Assembly (NCBI GenBank): GCA_046350675.1
Contig: JAXLZZ010000004.1
Span: 124,001 to 188,000, forward strand
DNA length: 64,000 nucleotides
From: JAXLZZ01 sp046350675
GTDB taxonomy: Bacteria; Patescibacteriota; Saccharimonadia; Saccharimonadales; UBA4665
Direction: 5' to 3'
Position numbers and translations under genes: made by a program. The notes beneath the pieces were generated by a model. It made no database searches. It saw nothing but the letters and a program-made list of their open reading frames with translations, and was not told the DNA's origin. Numbering within the stretch: position 1 is the first letter of the stretch; the number at the start of each line of letters is the position of its first letter. Shown here piece by piece: positions 61,384-64,000 of the stretch.

Positions 61384-63153
61384 CTATTGCCCTTTTGGTG
61401 TCACATATGAATCATTGGTCAACATATGGGCGATTTTGCCGTAAATTGGCTGTGCAGCAGCGGTACCGGCATATCCACCATTGGTTGGTTTATCCACGAA
61501 CACTACGATTACGTATTGCGGTTTATCACCACCTACAAATCCAGCATACGTACCGTTAAACAGGTGGTCATAATAGCCGCCCCCGGGCTTAGCGATCTGT
61601 GCAGTTCCTGTTTTGCCGCCAAAGATGTAATTTGTTTTATCAAGAGCTGGTGAAAAATTACGTTTTGCCACTACGTACTGCATGAGGGGTATCATCTCCT
61701 GGCTCGTTTGAGCACTAACAGCGTCTTTTTTTACTACTTTCGGTTTCGTCTGTGTAGCCTTGCCGCTACCATCAATCGTCTGATCGATAAGATATGGCTT
61801 GTAGTATGTGCCGCCATTCAGTACCGCCGAAAAGGCGCCAGCAACTTGAATTGGTGTCGCCGTCATTGCTTGACCAAATGAAGTGTTAGCGTAGGTTAGA
61901 TCAATACCGGCTCCGTTATCTTCTGGATCAGGCACAGTACCGTCTGATTCATAGCCCTGCTCAATGCCCGTCTGCTTGCTGAACATAAATCGATTCACCA
62001 TATAGTCGTTCCAGGCAACACGGGCTTTATGGTTGATTTTGCCACCCCCCATCTGCATCAGTTCCCAGGTTGCGCCGGTATTCAATGAGAGATTGAGTAG
62101 CTCAGGGATGCTGCGTGTACCCGCACCACCGTCTTCCTCAATATTGGTGATCTTAAAGTCGTTCACTGTCCAAGATGCAGGATCATAATACGTAGTGTTC
62201 GGTTTGATAACACCTTGGTCAAGTGCAGCAGCCGTTGTGAGCGGTTTCATAATAGAACCGATCTCAATTGCGCCTGTTACGGCATTATTCTGAAACAGCT
62301 TGCCGTCTTCAACTTCATTGTACTTTGCAGGATCGTAGGTCGGATAGTTTGCCATTGCTTTAATTGCGCCCGTATACGGGTCCATTATTATCGCGCTGAC
62401 CCCACTAGCTTTAGTGCTCTTAGTGCCCTCTTGTACAATGTTTTCCAGCTTCTGTTGCATGGCCAAATCTAGAGTTAGCACCACATCTTTGCCGTTTTGT
62501 GGTGCTGAACGTGTATTATCCTTGCTGGCAGCCAATGGCACTCCGTTTGCGTCAGTAATAGCCTTTAACTCACCGGCCTTGCCTTTTAGCAATGAATCAC
62601 TCGCCTGCTCGATGCCGTAGCGGCCTTTACCTTCGTTATCAACAAAGCCGAGTACTTGTGCAGCCATGGCTCCCTGAGGATATGTACGATAGTTTTGCGC
62701 CTGCAAGCCCAAACCGGGCGACTTCAGCTTTTCGATAGCATTTTTTTGCTCTTTGCTCAGTTTTTTTGCAAGGATGGCGTACCGGGTTTTTTTGGCCTTC
62801 ATCTGTTCTGCGTACTTAGCAGGATCCCCGCCAATAATCTTGGCTACTTTTGCAGCAAGCTCATCCGGCTTTTTCACGTACACTGGATCGGCATAGAGCG
62901 TATACAGCTGCTGATTGAGCACAATTGGCAAGGTAGCACTGCCATTGTGCGCCTTGATTACTCCACGAGTAGCTGGAATTTCATACTGTTTGAGCTGATC
63001 GGCTAGTGCTTCCTTGCGGTAATGCCCGTGATTAATAATCTGTAAATAAAATAATCGGACACAGAATATTGCCACTACCAATACGAGCAAGCCGTACCAG
63101 ACTCGGACGCGTTTTATTGTTTGTATCGTATCGTTTTTGTTTGGCAAAGCCAT
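61384..63153 (-). CDS. ftsI: Division penicillin-binding protein (class B transpeptidase)
   Basis: The 589-residue protein has one N-terminal membrane helix (about 17-38), a PBP dimer domain and a transpeptidase domain. The Ser nucleophile is in GSIMKPL (about residue 300), then SLNTG and KTGTAQ (about 512). It crosslinks septal peptidoglycan with FtsW. No PASTA domains are present. The order ftsL-ftsI-mraY-ftsW-murG identifies it as FtsI. Confidence 0.93.
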   Translation of the reverse strand: MALPNKNDTIQTIKRVRVWYGLLVLVVAIFCVRLFYLQIINHGHYRKEALADQLKQYEIPATRGVIKAHNGSATLPIVLNQQLYTLYADPVYVKKPDELAAKVAKIIGGDPAKYAEQMKAKKTRYAILAKKLSKEQKNAIEKLKSPGLGLQAQNYRTYPQGAMAAQVLGFVDNEGKGRYGIEQASDSLLKGKAGELKAITDANGVPLAASKDNTRSAPQNGKDVVLTLDLAMQQKLENIVQEGTKSTKASGVSAIIMDPYTGAIKAMANYPTYDPAKYNEVEDGKLFQNNAVTGAIEIGSIMKPLTTAAALDQGVIKPNTTYYDPASWTVNDFKITNIEEDGGAGTRSIPELLNLSLNTGATWELMQMGGGKINHKARVAWNDYMVNRFMFSKQTGIEQGYESDGTVPDPEDNGAGIDLTYANTSFGQAMTATPIQVAGAFSAVLNGGTYYKPYLIDQTIDGSGKATQTKPKVVKKDAVSAQTSQEMIPLMQYVVAKRNFSPALDKTNYIFGGKTGTAQIAKPGGGYYDHLFNGTYAGFVGGDKPQYVIVVFVDKPTNGGYAGTAAAQPIYGKIAHMLTNDSYVTPKGQ

Positions 63154-63249
63154 TAGCGCTATTATACCCTATTTCATCATATAAAATAAGCAATCGACAA
63201 CTCGCGACAAAGACTATTCGCCCCTGTTGCTAAGCAATCAACTGCTTAT

Positions 63250-63597
63250 TTAGTTCTTAACGGTGGCCGATGGTGCGACGGACACGAGATTCTTAGCAAC
63301 GTCGCTGTTCTGAGCGCGGCTCAGCGACTGCAAACGTGCTGATGCGACTTCTAGATCATCATGCTCTGCTTTGAGCTGAGCTTGTTCCTGCTGCAGACTA
63401 TTGATCTGGTAGCCAAAGGCGTTCGTCTTAGTCACTTGCGTAAGATAGAGCAAGCCTAGTAGACACGCCAAAACAATCAAAATAATGGTGTTGCTCACCG
63501 GGCCAAGCGTGCGCGCTTTTGCTCGGAAGCTGACAGAATTCTGATTGCGTCCAGCAAATCGATTGCGATTCACTGCGAGAGAGCTGGAGTATGTCAT
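63250..63597 (-). CDS. ftsL: FtsL-like divisome protein
   Basis: The 115-residue bitopic protein has a basic N-terminus, a membrane helix (about 37-55) and a coiled-coil (about 60-105; INSLQQEQAQLKAEHDDLEV), as in FtsL. The short-protein position between rsmH and ftsI is the classic ftsL place. Sequence alone would not be decisive. Confidence 0.8.
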   Translation of the reverse strand: MTYSSSLAVNRNRFAGRNQNSVSFRAKARTLGPVSNTIILIVLACLLGLLYLTQVTKTNAFGYQINSLQQEQAQLKAEHDDLEVASARLQSLSRAQNSDVAKNLVSVAPSATVKN

Positions 63598-63643
63598 AGT
63601 TATTTTTCTTTTTATGTTTGTTTTTCTATCTAGGAACTGTTTC

Positions 63644-63766
63644 GGGAATCACTCGTTTGAGTGCAGTTTGGTTCAAAGCTGAGCATTGCAAGCGAGTCGT
63701 ACTATTCGGTACGGCGAGTGCGAAGCGCAAGTCTTGGACCAAAATGTGCCAAACGTGTGGTTTCCC
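63644..63766 (+). other. Structured repeat element in the division cluster, copy 2
   Basis: This has the same four-helix hairpin as copy 1. The apical helix GTCGTAC (63696-63702) pairs with 63709-63715; compared with copy 1 an A-T pair has become G-C, and the GCATT/AGTGC helix has C-G changed to U-G, so pairing is conserved while bases change. It lies in the 285-base gap between rsmH and ftsL. A second hairpin (CCAGCCTC/GAGGCTGG, 63781-63803) flanks it. Confidence 0.75.
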
Positions 63767-63882
63767 CGTTGTTCTTGGGTCCAGCCTCGTTATCGGAGGC
63801 TGGAGACCGCTTTCGGCTTACTTAAGCCACGCGAACGTGGATTTTGTAAGCACGGGAGCTGCTTTTTACCTGAATAGGCATG

Positions 63883-64000
63883 CTAGTTCCCTTTCCTTTT
63901 TGTTTTCACTGCGGCTCGTAGTTTTGCGCTACGGGCGCGCGGATTATGGACTATTTCGTGTGAGGCTGCGGTGACCGGCTTTTTAGTGAGTAATTGCAAT
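63883..64000 (-). CDS. rsmH: 16S rRNA (cytosine1402-N4)-methyltransferase RsmH, C-terminal end only
   Basis: On the minus strand from the window edge the frame reads LQLLTKKPVTAASHEIVHNP, then RARSAKLRAAVKTKRKGN and a TAG stop at 63883-63885. The TKKP and NPRARSAKLR motifs are the hallmark C-terminus of RsmH (MraW), first enzyme gene of division clusters. About 38 residues are visible. It sets the cluster order rsmH-ftsL-ftsI-mraY-ftsW-murG-ftsQ. Confidence 0.9.
   Translation of the reverse strand, partial: LQLLTKKPVTAASHEIVHNPRARSAKLRAAVKTKRKGN

Noticed and set aside
61275..61559. Plus-strand frame of 94 codons across the hairpin element and ftsI 3' end
   Set aside because: It is antisense to a strong gene and covers a structured repeat; a similar frame recurs over copy 2 only because the element is repeated.
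1..64000. CRISPR arrays, insertion-sequence transposases, rRNA genes
   Set aside because: No regularly spaced 24-40 base repeats, no DDE or HUH transposase and no rRNA segments were seen; the 7-base arrays are too short and lack spacers.
1..64000. UGA recoding (as in Gracilibacteria/Absconditabacteria)
   Set aside because: TGA serves as a stop in many overlapping ATGA junctions and no conserved protein contains an in-frame TGA.

Overview
Organism. The window looks like a chromosome segment of a Candidatus Saccharibacteria (TM7) or close Patescibacteria relative. The genetic code is standard (TGA is a normal stop). Gene content fits: a sortase with two membrane anchors, a PEGA-domain protein, a membrane-anchored Clp ATPase, DUF3048, a sigma-region-4/HARE-HTH protein, a compact division and peptidoglycan cluster, and many short unknown proteins. 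The assignment rests on gene content only and is moderately sure. Many genes start 6-9 bases after a -10 box, which points to widespread leaderless mRNAs.

Layout. 1-4789: a ThDP-dependent enzyme next to an aldehyde dehydrogenase (possible 2-oxoglutarate to succinate route), a MarP-like membrane protease and a VKOR thiol oxidase. 4819-8307: an NRAMP-related transporter and a MacB-type ABC transporter. 8596-18056: a tRNA-Ser(GGA) and its apparent transcription terminator, separated by a 9.3 kb island. The island carries a serine recombinase, late molybdenum-cofactor genes (moaD, moaE, moeB, mobA, moeA), a NarK-type transporter, a cytochrome-b/sulfite-oxidase-fold fusion enzyme, and a flavin-type protein behind a CRP/FNR-like operator. 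18211-31644: housekeeping (Clp ATPase, pyrH, xthA, MTH1-like NUDIX, HAD, NAD(P)HX dehydratase-like, sortase, gltX) with tRNA-Leu(CAA). 31729-46238: two histidine kinase/response regulator pairs, a Y-family polymerase cassette with extra small ORFs, rlmH, unknowns, tRNA-Glu(CUC) and guaA. 46351-55208: rluB-type synthase, der, pth, an approximately 520-nt unclassified structured RNA, dprA, topA and the sigma4/HARE regulator. 56794-64000: minus-strand division cluster rsmH-ftsL-ftsI-mraY-ftsW-murG-ftsQ.

How it works together. The island is the most unusual part. It would supply a membrane-bound cytochrome b whose molybdenum domain is predicted to face the cytoplasm, next to a nitrate/nitrite porter. 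It lacks the first cofactor steps (moaA, moaC) and the adenylylation step (mogA), so it depends on genes elsewhere or on a scavenged precursor. Outside it, intergenic DNA is rich in structure: degenerate 7-base periodic arrays at five loci, REP-like palindromes, stacked hairpins, and two homologous 120-nt hairpin elements in the division cluster with base-pair covariation.
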